This document shows positions 32,933 to 40,835 of a stretch of DNA of 47,246 bases, in pieces. A program made the position numbers and the translations under genes. Position 1 is the stretch's first letter; every line of letters begins with the position of its first letter. The notes under the pieces were generated by a model that was not told the origin of the DNA, made no database searches, and was given only the letters and a program-made list of their open reading frames with translations. This DNA comes from Anaeroplasmataceae bacterium (GTDB lineage Bacteria; Bacillota_I; Bacilli_A; Acholeplasmatales; Anaeroplasmataceae), in the NCBI GenBank assembly GCA_020025015.1, contig JAHHSV010000009.1, forward strand, positions 1 to 47,246, given 5' to 3'.

Positions 32933-34231
32933 ATAGAGAAAAGTTTTATTTAACTTTTACCTCCCATTACACCGTACGTACGGGTCTCGTATACGGCGCT
33001 ACATTTATATTTAACACAAACTATTGAGATAATATTCGAAAGGGAGAACCAATCCGGGTCTTCCTTTCTTTTTGTTTGGGGTAGCCAATAGTTTTGGACT
33101 AATCATAAAGTTTATGACATCTCCATTGCTTTTAGCGTACCAACCTCTTCTAGAGTTTGCTACCTTGTATATGGATTCTTCATCGAAACCTAATTTGAAT
33201 GTCTTATTTATTTTTGTAAGGTTTCTATAGATTGTTTTTATATTTTTCCATTGTTTTAGAATAATACACCTAATCTTGTGCCTTAGCCATTCTCCAAATA
33301 TTTTCATTTTCACTCTCATTTTACCAATGCGAAAATAGTTAATCCAACCAATTACGATTTGGTTTACCTTAGTAAATGTTTCTCCCAGTGTTCTTGCGAC
33401 TGCGTGTCTTCTTGATAGAACCCTTTTGATTTTCTCGTATAGTTTCTTAGCTCTATCATCATTTGGTTTTGGTTTCCAACCTTCTATTTCACGGTTCTTT
33501 AGGAATGCTCGTATAAGGCTTAGGGTTTGTGAATCATTAACCTTTTCTCTCAATATTGATATTAATTTATCGTGATTTACTGCATCAAAATATTTCTCGA
33601 TATCTAAGTCGACTACCCATTCATACCCTTCATTAAGATACACTAGCACCCTTATTCTTAATAACTCGATTTAAGGCCTCGGCTACGTTTTGATGACTCA
33701 AAATCTCTTCAATTAATTTCATTTGCTGCTCCTCCTTCAATTCGTAGATTTATTCAAGACCATCCCTAGATACTTTACCATCTAGTTCATTTACGTTTAA
33801 CTAGTTCTAGGCTGTTACTCTATGTCGGATTACTTGAGCATTGCTCATAGTGATTCGCACTATATAAACATTAGGTCCTTCAGTATTTGGTTATGCCTAC
33901 TATGACCTCAGCTGACTCCCTAACCATAAGCCTTTTTATCGGACAATATCAACGATATTGCGTTAGGGCCTCCCAGGGTAATTCACTAATCTTTCATTTT
34001 CCAACCTCTTAATTTACCGTTTTGGTTTTACGTTTGTCATCGGACTTCAGTTTGTTATGAAACCTTATCCACCATTTGGCCTCATTAAGTTTCTGTTCGT
34101 AGGCTCGGAATTTTGCTATGTGCTTCCTTCATCTAATAACATTACTATTATTGACTTGCACTCCGCTACGCTAGCGACAAATACTCACGACTGGACTTTC
34201 ACCAGTAAGATTAGTGCCATACCTGGCACAC
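32933..34231 (-). mobile_element. Degraded group II intron behind a terminator (class C-like placement)
   Basis: The minus strand carries a 5' end GTGTG at 34231 and, further in, the typical 5' part with GGTGAAAGTCC and GGAGTGCAAGTC (about 34140-34215). A domain V hairpin (GCCGTATACG, ACCCGTACGTACGG) lies at 32967-33000, with a domain VI-like hairpin at about 32939-32958. The internal ORF is a shortened maturase. The 5' end lies 6 nt after the stem of a terminator, the insertion site preferred by class C introns. The 3' boundary is estimated. At about 1.3 kb it is shorter than a full element. Confidence 0.8.
33011..33722 (-). pseudogene. Group II intron reverse transcriptase/maturase, two deletions
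   Basis: The reading starts MKLIEEILSHQNVAEALNRV at ATG 33722 behind GGAGGAG, as in LtrA-type proteins, but after NKGAS the rest of RT domains 0-2 is missing. The next segment (LNEGYEWVVDLDIEKYF) is in another frame. After FLKNREIEG the catalytic YADD region is missing, and the frame resumes in the maturase domain (FTKVNQIVIGWINYFRIGKM, with WKNIKTIYRNLTKI and ANSRRGWY near the end). Two deletions plus a frameshift leave no polymerase activity. The open part runs from 33649 to 33011. Confidence 0.85.
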
Positions 34232-34237
34232 ATAAAG

Positions 34238-34267
34238 AAAATGGTGTGCCACCCGGCACACCATTTT
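34238..34267 (-). terminator. Terminator of the 75-residue gene; intron target
   Basis: A 13-bp perfect stem (AAAATGGTGTGCC / GGCACACCATTTT) with a GGGT loop on the minus strand, then TTTAT. The intron 5' end begins right after this T-rich run. Confidence 0.92.
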
Positions 34268-34290
34268 CCTATCTTCTTGAGAAATTAGTA

Positions 34291-34518
34291 TTAATCACAG
34301 AAAATTAAATGCTTGAATAATAAGCACCATACTAAGTCAATCCAACCAAATACAATACCGAATACTGTAACTAGAATTGCGATAAGATACTTAACTAGAC
34401 TACCTCTATTAAGAGCATGACTCCATCTTACAAGGATTTCAACTACCCAGTTAACACCAGGAATTAAAAGTAATAAAACTTGTACTAATCTAGATTGTTT
34501 TTCAAACCATTTTTCCAT
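34291..34518 (-). CDS. 75-residue two-helix membrane protein
   Basis: A small hydrophobic protein: helix 1 at about residues 13-30 (VLLLLIPGVNWVVEILV), a short basic loop (RWSHALNRGS) and helix 2 at about 40-65 (YLIAILVTVFGIVFGWIDLVW). I do not recognise the family; the overall plan recalls small membrane-stress (Pmp3/YqaE-like) proteins, without clear motifs. The start at 34518 follows AAAGGGGATT. It is monocistronic, with a strong terminator 24 nt past the stop. Confidence 0.7.
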   Translation of the reverse strand: MEKWFEKQSRLVQVLLLLIPGVNWVVEILVRWSHALNRGSLVKYLIAILVTVFGIVFGWIDLVWCLLFKHLIFCD

Positions 34519-34637
34519 AAAAATAATCCCCTTTCACCTTAATATATGTATATTATATACCATTTTTTTGGAAAAAACACTATTTTACTAAAAAAATGTA
34601 ATTTTCTATATTATTGTGTATATTAATATTTCAATAT

Positions 34638-37295
34638 CTATTTTTGGTTACTTCTACGCTTATTTTTATTTCTATTTATAGTCTTTCTACAATTATTATT
34701 ATGCTTAACTATAACATAAGAAATACCTATAATTACGAATACTGCTAAAACGCCCACAACAGCCCATAAACAAATCATAGTGCTTGAGGCGGTGTCGTTA
34801 TTATCTTGGTTAGGTTCTACCGTACTAGCCTTAACGATAACTGTAATTTTCTTTTCTAACCTTTGATTACTTGAGGTTACATATTGATATTTAACACTAT
34901 AGCTGCCTGGCTTATTGGGATTAACATCATTATATACAATATTCTTTTCAGTTAATTTAATTTTTTGATTATCAATTACGATAAAGGCATTAGCTAAAGG
35001 ATCAAAGTCTTCTCCAATGCTAATTTCTCTATCACTTGCCTCGATTTGAGGGGAATCTATGCTATCCTTGTCCTTAACAACGACTATAGTTTCAGCAAAG
35101 GCTGTAATTCCTACTTTAGATGTATAGGAATATTTTATCTTGTAGCTGCCAGCAACACTTAAATTAACATCATTATAAATAATGCTTTCCTTAGTTAGTT
35201 CTATCTTAACTCCATTATCGATAGCATAGATATTACTCAACGGATTAAAATCATCACCTATTGTTAATTCTATATTTTGAGGGGCCATAATTTCAGGTGG
35301 AAAAATTACATTCGTAATATCTACGCCTGACTTTGCCTTAACTGTTACCATTATTTCTTTAGTAACCTTAATGCCAATGGAATCTACATACTGATATTTA
35401 ACCTTATAGCTACCTGCTTGACTAGTATTTACTGTACTACTAATAACATTAGCTAAGGTAAGCTCTACTCTAGTACCATTATCTAAAACGTAAGCATTTG
35501 CTAAAGGATTATAATCATCACCTACAGTTAATTCTAAATCCTCTACCATGATAGTAGGAGTGGCTATGATTTCCCCCATATCAATGCTTGGCTTAGCCTT
35601 AACTATAATCTTAGCTTCCTTAATTGTCTTTACTCCGGTCTTAGAAATATACTCATATCTTACTGTATAGTTCCCAGCCTTTTGTATATTAACGTCATTA
35701 AAGGTAATATTAGCCTCAGTTAAATCTATCTTTCGACCATTATCAATAACATAGGCATTTTCTAAAGGATTAAAGGCATCATTAACAAAAACCTCAACAC
35801 TTTCATTAATATAAATTATTGGGGCCATATTCTGAGCTTCAAAAACAGGCTGTAGGACCAAATCCTCAACTAGCCTAATTTGGTCACCAGTTCTATAGGT
35901 TCTCCCCTTTTCATCAATGAAATAAAGGAAGTTAGAATCTGGCCGACTAAAACCATTAGAAGGAATTTTTATCATTGCATTTTCGCTAGACTTAATAGAA
36001 TTCATACTACCAGTAACCAACGGGTCATTCGAAGTAAAGCTAATCGTATATTTAGGAATCCCCCATTTAGCCTTTAAAAAAAGCTCACCCTTAACCTTAT
36101 CAGAAATAATGTCTTCATCCTTCCAATGACGATTGTATTGATCAATCCAATATAAGAATTTTTCACCATCCTTTTTGAAGGTACACTTTGGTATTTTATT
36201 ACCAATTATAATAGGAGCCTTATTCATATAGCCTTCAGCATAACGATCATTTTTATCAAAGGTCATATAATTGGTTTTCTCACCAAAATAGGTTTTAAAA
36301 TAATCTGTCCCACTTTCTAAGGTTGTCATATAGCTCATAACACCACCAGTGTTATTATCATTAGTAGTCATTACAACTGAGTTTGTACTATCGCGATGAA
36401 TTCTAAAACGGGAAATACCCTGATCAACCGTTTTATTGTCATCTGAGTCAACAATATAAACCGCACTTATACTGCCATCGCTGGTATTAAATTCTGCACC
36501 CCATAAGGTAATTACGTGTGATACTGCACTAGCCTTAAAATCAACTGTAACCATTTTACCAGCTAACAAGGCTGCCTTAAGGTCTCTTGCGAAGGCGTCA
36601 AAGGAATTAATATAATCAGCTCTTCTAGTTAAGTTTTGTCTGCCAAAAACATCATAGAAAAAACCACCACCAACAGCTGGACCATTTTCATCTAATTTAT
36701 CTCCCTCTATCCAAGTAGGATCATTGGTTGCATCTGAATCATTTAAGGGATAACCATTAATAAACCAATCTAAAACAATATCTTCATAAGAGCCAACTGG
36801 TCGATTATAAAAGAAACTATTAGATAAAAAGTATTCATATATTGCGCTATCATCCTGTGATTTGAACGAATCAATGAATGTTTTTAATTTTTCTCTTTTA
36901 ATATCATTTGGCTTTTTAGCTATATATCTTAAAATATATTCTTTATTTTGGGCAAAGAACCAATGCAATAAATTAGTTGAAGTCGCCGTAAAGCATAAAT
37001 TTGCATCTACTGTCCAATGCTTATTCATATCATAATAGCCAGAGCCATTAACAAATGGTGCAGTGTAGGTTTCATATTTAACGTGATTTGCATCTTCAGT
37101 TTCTGCATAAACGAAATCTTTTTCCATGCTAGGAGGAGCGATAACTCCCTTAGCCCAAATTATCTCTTTTTCTTTATGATCATCTTTATTAATGTAAGTC
37201 TCTCTAACATTATCAAGAGAACTAGCTTTAACATCAGCACTAAAGCTAAAGAAAGGAATAATTAACAATAAAATTAAGCTAATAAATTTCTTCAT
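34638..37295 (-). CDS. IdeS-like (peptidase C66) cysteine protease with repeats and membrane anchor
   Basis: An 885-residue exported protein. Signal peptide 1-25. Residues about 44-330 match the streptococcal IgG endopeptidase IdeS/Mac: Lys49 in IIWAKGV, catalytic Cys101 in NLCFTATSTNLLHWF, His260 in VSHVITLWGAEF, and Asp283/Asp285 in YIVDSDDN; GYYDMNK and DWFINGYPL also align. About 340-490 has two beta-type segments (FTSNDPLVTG etc.). Four repeats of about 75 residues follow (about 495-830), each with D-x-F/Y-N/D-P-L near its start and G-S/N-Y-x-V/I-x-Y late. A C-terminal helix (843-863) and basic tail anchor it; no LPXTG is seen. The likely target is host antibody (inference). The stop is TAG. 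Confidence 0.9.
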   Translation of the reverse strand: MKKFISLILLLIIPFFSFSADVKASSLDNVRETYINKDDHKEKEIIWAKGVIAPPSMEKDFVYAETEDANHVKYETYTAPFVNGSGYYDMNKHWTVDANLCFTATSTNLLHWFFAQNKEYILRYIAKKPNDIKREKLKTFIDSFKSQDDSAIYEYFLSNSFFYNRPVGSYEDIVLDWFINGYPLNDSDATNDPTWIEGDKLDENGPAVGGGFFYDVFGRQNLTRRADYINSFDAFARDLKAALLAGKMVTVDFKASAVSHVITLWGAEFNTSDGSISAVYIVDSDDNKTVDQGISRFRIHRDSTNSVVMTTNDNNTGGVMSYMTTLESGTDYFKTYFGEKTNYMTFDKNDRYAEGYMNKAPIIIGNKIPKCTFKKDGEKFLYWIDQYNRHWKDEDIISDKVKGELFLKAKWGIPKYTISFTSNDPLVTGSMNSIKSSENAMIKIPSNGFSRPDSNFLYFIDEKGRTYRTGDQIRLVEDLVLQPVFEAQNMAPIIYINESVEVFVNDAFNPLENAYVIDNGRKIDLTEANITFNDVNIQKAGNYTVRYEYISKTGVKTIKEAKIIVKAKPSIDMGEIIATPTIMVEDLELTVGDDYNPLANAYVLDNGTRVELTLANVISSTVNTSQAGSYKVKYQYVDSIGIKVTKEIMVTVKAKSGVDITNVIFPPEIMAPQNIELTIGDDFNPLSNIYAIDNGVKIELTKESIIYNDVNLSVAGSYKIKYSYTSKVGITAFAETIVVVKDKDSIDSPQIEASDREISIGEDFDPLANAFIVIDNQKIKLTEKNIVYNDVNPNKPGSYSVKYQYVTSSNQRLEKKITVIVKASTVEPNQDNNDTASSTMICLWAVVGVLAVFVIIGISYVIVKHNNNCRKTINRNKNKRRSNQK

Positions 37296-37322
37296 TTTTT
37301 TCTCCTTTTTTTTAATTAAGCT

Positions 37323-37350
37323 ATTCTAACACATTTAAAATTTTTTGCAA
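37323..37350 (-). promoter_or_regulatory. Promoter of the IdeS-like gene
   Basis: TTGCAA (37345-37350), 16-nt spacer, TAGAAT (complement of 37323-37328). The start codon follows AAGGAG 27 nt later. Confidence 0.55.
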
Positions 37351-37389
37351 TAGATATACATAGATATATGAAAAATAATTGCTTTTGCC

Positions 37390-37418
37390 AAAAAAATCCA
37401 GGGTTCACTCCCTGGATT
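37390..37418 (-). terminator. Terminator of the uL15-like fusion gene
   Basis: Stem AATCCAGGG / CCCTGGATT (37395-37403 / 37410-37418), 6-nt loop, then TTTTTT on the minus strand. Confidence 0.9.
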
Positions 37419-37425
37419 AATTAGC

Positions 37426-38655
37426 TTATAAAACTGTAACGCTACCTTCAGTAAATATAATCATCTTCATAGCATCTTTAGAAAAATCATCTGCCTCAAC
37501 CATTAAAGCCTTATCTAAGCTTCCTCTTGCTAAAACCTTTATTCTCTTAGTTGACTTAGGAACTAAATGCTTTTTAATTAAAGCTTCTAGATTTACTAAA
37601 TCCCCCTCTTCAAATTCGTGAGAAAGGGTATCAACATTAATGATTGCCATCTTACCACTACGATTTAATTTCTTATAATTAACAAGATCTCTTAAGTCCT
37701 CATCATCTACCATTAAATCTGCATCACTAGCTGATGCCTCTAGACTATCATCATCGTCCTCATCATCGTCGTCTTCTTCAGACTTTGTACCATAAACCAA
37801 AACATTCCTAGTTTGTTTTACACGATATTCAACAACTAAGCCTTCCTCTAATAGCTGTTCAATGCTTCTAGGCATTAATAGCTCTTCATAGTCATAATTT
37901 AAAATCTTATCCTCACTTAGCTTCTCAATCTCTTCATTTGCCATTAAAACTTCAATAAGCTCCTTAGCATATTTAACTGAACGTTGAGATAAAACCTTAT
38001 GTAGGGTAGGAAGCTTTTCTCCAATCTTCTTTTCTGAAACATCAATTATATGATATTTAGAATCTAGCTCATTAGGATTTAAAGCATAATAGATATAAAT
38101 TCTCTTACCCCTAACAAACATCTTTAAAAGATTTTTTCTACCAAAAGTAAAGCTTTCACATCTAAAGCTCATACGAGCATGAACCTTTTTATAAGATAAA
38201 ATAAAATTACGAATTTCTGCATAAATATCCTTAAGCTCGGGTCTTAAAATTAATTGAGCTAAGAATGATTTACGATACCTTACTAAGGAAACGGTTTCCT
38301 TAACATTCTTATTTTCAGTTGGCATCAATTCAGTAACAGTAACTACCTTAGTTTCAGTTGAATCACCATTCTCAACTACCTCATCAATAGTGGCCTTTAT
38401 TTTTTCAATATCAGAATCAGAAAGCTCTTTAGCTTCAATTTGCTTACTAGCCTTATTAACCTTAGCTTCCTCTTTATTTACTGCATTATCAGACTCATTG
38501 TTTTGTTGTTTTGCTTCTTCAATAGCCTTACTATCCTTACGATTTCTTACCTTAGTAGCTATAACCATTGATAGAATAAAAATTATCAAAAGCGCCGCTA
38601 AAGCAACAAAAACCAAGTCTGAAGGCTTCATATTTGCAAAATCTAAAAAATTCAT
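37426..38655 (-). CDS. Membrane-anchored protein with C-terminal ribosomal uL15-like domain
   Basis: A 409-residue protein with one N-terminal transmembrane helix (about residues 13-35, VFVALAALLIIFILSMVIA) and a Lys/Glu-rich spacer (36-130). A conserved domain follows (about 130-260: YRKSFLAQLI, IRNFILSYKKVHARMSFRCESF, GRKNLLKMFVRGKRIYIYYAL) of a type I have seen repeatedly in low-GC bacteria. A very acidic stretch (about 283-310) leads to a final 70-residue domain that aligns with the C-terminal half of ribosomal protein L15: INVDTLSHEFEEGD, IKVLARGSLDKALMVEADDFS, KDAMKMIIFTEG. The function is unknown: a ribosome- or RNA-linked membrane tether is possible (inference). The start follows AAGGAG. 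Confidence 0.8.
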   Translation of the reverse strand: MNFLDFANMKPSDLVFVALAALLIIFILSMVIATKVRNRKDSKAIEEAKQQNNESDNAVNKEEAKVNKASKQIEAKELSDSDIEKIKATIDEVVENGDSTETKVVTVTELMPTENKNVKETVSLVRYRKSFLAQLILRPELKDIYAEIRNFILSYKKVHARMSFRCESFTFGRKNLLKMFVRGKRIYIYYALNPNELDSKYHIIDVSEKKIGEKLPTLHKVLSQRSVKYAKELIEVLMANEEIEKLSEDKILNYDYEELLMPRSIEQLLEEGLVVEYRVKQTRNVLVYGTKSEEDDDDEDDDDSLEASASDADLMVDDEDLRDLVNYKKLNRSGKMAIINVDTLSHEFEEGDLVNLEALIKKHLVPKSTKRIKVLARGSLDKALMVEADDFSKDAMKMIIFTEGSVTVL

Positions 38656-38690
38656 ATTAACATCTCCTTAAATTCAATCACTTGTTATAA

Positions 38691-38719
38691 ATTATACAAG
38701 AAAAACCAGACAAAAACAA
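38691..38719 (-). promoter_or_regulatory. Promoter of the uL15-like fusion gene
   Basis: TTGTTT (complement of 38714-38719), 17-nt spacer, TATAAT (complement of 38691-38696). Confidence 0.6.
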
Positions 38720-38848
38720 ACAAAACACAAAACAATTTAAAAGAAAATTCATATAATATATAAACGTTTCCTTTTATACCTAAACAAATAAAAAACACCC
38801 TATTTAAAGCATTACTGGTAATCCTTTTTATTCGGTGTGTCTTATATT

Positions 38849-38880
38849 ACTATAAAATAATCGGTGTGTTTTATATGTGA
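38849..38880 (+). repeat. About 31-nt direct repeat, copy 1
   Basis: ACTATAAAATAATCGGTGTG and the following TTTTATATGTGA recur at 40000-40030 with three or four differences. The first half also echoes itself at 38833-38848 (TCGGTGTGTCTTATAT). It may be a relic of a transposon end or target site duplication. Confidence 0.6.
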
Positions 38881-38945
38881 AAGAAAGTCTCCTTCAAATA
38901 TAGTGGAATTTGTGAAAGTTCATTGTATTAAAGGAGTTTTTTCAA

Positions 38946-39215
38946 ATGGATAAAGAATCCATCTATAGGTTCGGTTTAGAATTCATTAAGACTATTGATT
39001 CAAAAATTTTTGATGAGCTTTATAACCAGACCCGTTCTAATCATATCATAGTATTAAAATTGTTTAAAGATAATCTTCTAATTTATCTTTTAAAAGACAA
39101 TTTTGTTAATCGTTATATGATGCTTGTTCAATATCAAATTGTTGAATATATGTTAAGTATTGACCCAGAATTAAAAGAGGCATATAAGCTTTTGAATGAC
39201 TATAATATATTATAG
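38946..39215 (+). pseudogene. Possible ISL3-type transposase fragment or small unknown protein
   Basis: An 89-residue frame, ATG 38946 behind AAGGAG, stop TAG. The C-terminal part (QIVEYMLSIDPELKEAYKLLNDY) resembles a segment of ISL3-family transposases (EIVDYLL...PDL..NYDTYQEL), and the rest is helix-rich and basic. An intact ISL3 transposase is over 400 residues, so this would be only a fragment. If the resemblance is accidental, it is a small orphan gene. It overlaps the convergent gene at 39210 by 6 nt. The surrounding region holds repeat and intron debris. Confidence 0.35.
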
Positions 39216-39689
39216 ATTTAAAATGTTTTTAGCATTTGGATATTTGTAGTCTAAATTAATTTCTGGCTTTTCTCCATTAATGTAATATGATGTGTAATTA
39301 TATTCATCAATACTAACCATGCTATGTAGATTCCAACTATATTCTTTAAAACTAAAAGAAATATCAAAGTATTCATCCTCTAAATAATTGGCAAAATGCA
39401 TAACAATTAAATCGTTTTTAAATGAAATTGAAAATATTTCTGCACCATTAAAATCAAAGCTGTTTTCTTTACTCATCTCTTTGATATTTACGCCGTTAAA
39501 AGTACCATCTAATATGGCAATATGATTTTTATCAGGTACAATATTTAAATCGTCTTGATATTTTTGCAAAGATAGTCTTAATTTTATAGTGTCTTTTGTA
39601 TTACTAAAGGCTATCAACTCCATATCATGAAAGGTATTTGGAGCTGGTTTTAAATTTAATTTTTCATTAATAGTTTTTGTATCTAACAT
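39210..39689 (-). CDS. Hypothetical protein, possible immunity protein
   Basis: A 159-residue soluble, acidic, beta-rich protein with no signal peptide or membrane helix. I do not recognise the family. A ribosome binding site AAGGAGAAAG precedes ATG 39689. The stop codon of a C-terminal tail fragment (39700-39882) lies 10 nt upstream, a layout typical for an immunity gene behind a polymorphic-toxin C-terminus. The pairing is inference. Confidence 0.5.
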   Translation of the reverse strand: MLDTKTINEKLNLKPAPNTFHDMELIAFSNTKDTIKLRLSLQKYQDDLNIVPDKNHIAILDGTFNGVNIKEMSKENSFDFNGAEIFSISFKNDLIVMHFANYLEDEYFDISFSFKEYSWNLHSMVSIDEYNYTSYYINGEKPEINLDYKYPNAKNILNL

Positions 39690-39699
39690 AGCTTTCTCC

Positions 39700-39882
39700 T
39701 TATTGTTTTACAAAATCTCTATCATATGCTGCCAAATGAGAATCATCCGAACCTTTAGCACAAGCTTTACCATAGCGGTTTCTATAAAGAACCGCATTCT
39801 TTTGATTCTTGATCAAATGCTCAGCATCACTGTTATACCAATGGTAAAAAAATGATAGAATATCATTGGATGATAGTTTATA
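39700..39882 (-). pseudogene. C-terminal toxin-like fragment without a start
   Basis: An open frame of about 60 codons ending in TAA at 39700, with no ATG start. It reads FFYHWYNSDAEHLIKNQKNA, then VLYRNRYGKACAKGSDDSHL, and ends AAYDRDFVKQ. It is hydrophilic, basic and His/Asp-bearing, like the end of a nuclease-type toxin. It stops 10 nt before the immunity-like gene. The upstream part, including secretion modules, is missing. Confidence 0.45.
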
Positions 39883-39889
39883 TCATTTT

Positions 39890-39922
39890 GAGCGTAACTA
39901 ATGGCGGCTAGTTATGCTTTTT
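39890..39922 (+). terminator. Orphan plus-strand terminator-like hairpin
   Basis: Stem AGCGTAACTA / TAGTTATGCT with one G-T pair, loop ATGGCGGC, followed by TTTTTCTTT. There is no intact plus-strand gene directly in front of it. Confidence 0.55.
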
Positions 39923-39999
39923 CTTTATATATTTATATGATATGCTTAAAAAAGATTTGTGTCAACCTTTTGGTTTATGTTCCTTTGTTCTAAAAAAAC

Positions 40000-40030
40000 A
40001 CTGTAAAATAATCAGTATGTTTTATATGTA
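40000..40030 (+). repeat. About 31-nt direct repeat, copy 2
   Basis: It matches 38849-38880 with a few substitutions (ACTGTAAAATAATCAGTATG, then TTTTATATGTA). It lies about 30 nt past the end of the second intron remnant. Confidence 0.6.
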
Positions 40031-40058
40031 AGGTTCTTTTCAAGATAAGTACTGATAA

Positions 40059-40640
40059 TTAACTATTTAGCTTGGCTAAAAGTTCTTTTGTTATTGCATT
40101 TTGCAGAATTTTAGAGCGGGCTACATACATACATATATCCTTTTCTACAGTTAGCCAACCATCTCGCTTCATTCTCTGAAAAGCCACATCTAACAAGATT
40201 TATAATTCTCCTTTTTGTGACCTTCCATTGTTTCCAAATTATCGTTCTTATTCTTATTCGTAGTTTGGCATCAACTTGTGCTAGGAATGTTTTCATCTTT
40301 CCTATTCTAAAATAATTTACCCAACCTCATATAGCCCAGTTTAATCTTTCAAAACTTTTATCTAAAGTCATAATTTCACTACGTTTTGTTAGGCGCTTTA
40401 GCGTACTTTGAAATTTCGCTTTTGCTATAGCGTGAGGTATGCATTCCTACATTTTAGCTTTACTATCTTTGTAAAAGCCAAAGCCTAGGTATTTAACATC
40501 ATTAGGCTTACAAACCTTTGTCTTGGTCATATTCACCTTTAGCCAAGTTAGTTCTCTATGTATTTTGTTATAGATTGCACTACTCTATATGCAGCCTTTT
40601 CACTCTTAACTAATATAATTGTGTCATCGGCATATCTAGA
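40059..40640 (-). pseudogene. Maturase remnant with frameshifts
   Basis: The open part 40111-40296 reads KLRIRIRTIIWKQWKVTKRR and ENEARWLANCRKGYMYV, the classical maturase end. A tandem CATA repeat (near 40125-40135) shifts the frame; without it the tail continues ARSKILQNAITKELLAKLNS to TAA at 40059. Upstream, the YADD-bearing RT segment and a following segment are in different frames. Confidence 0.8.
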
Positions 40641-40798
40641 ATGCCTTTTGTCTTGTGTTCCTGCTCGTGGGGCCACGATTTCACTATCGCTTCTTTTCAA
40701 GCTCCATTACTGGTTTACGCTTTGCGAGTTGCTATCGAGTTCGCTACAAATACGCCTCTTTAGACTTTCACTCAAGTGATATGATATGCCCGTCATAC
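40059..40798 (-). mobile_element. Second degraded group II intron
   Basis: The minus strand begins GTATG at 40798 with a domain I-like segment (GAGTGAAAGTC, about 40764-40774). It is then joined directly to the RT YADD region (RYADDTIILVKSEKAAYRVV, with YADD at 40623-40634), so most of the intron 5' part and RT domains 0-4 are gone. Further pieces in changing frames follow (VKYLGFGFYKDSKAKM) and a maturase tail. No domain V was found, so the 3' end is lost. It lies right behind the terminator of the restriction operon. Boundaries are approximate. Confidence 0.75.
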
Positions 40799-40800
40799 TA

Positions 40801-40828
40801 AAAAAAGCTGCATATCTCAATATGTAAC
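40801..40828 (-). terminator. Probable terminator of the restriction operon
   Basis: Imperfect stem GTTACATAT / ATATGCAGC with a TGAG loop (40807-40828) and a run of seven T on the minus strand. The second intron remnant starts right after the T-run. Confidence 0.6.
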
Positions 40829-40835
40829 TTAATAA

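Noticed and set aside
34638..37295. Sortase anchoring of the IdeS-like protein
   Set aside because: No LPXTG-type motif precedes the C-terminal helix; a simple membrane anchor is more likely.
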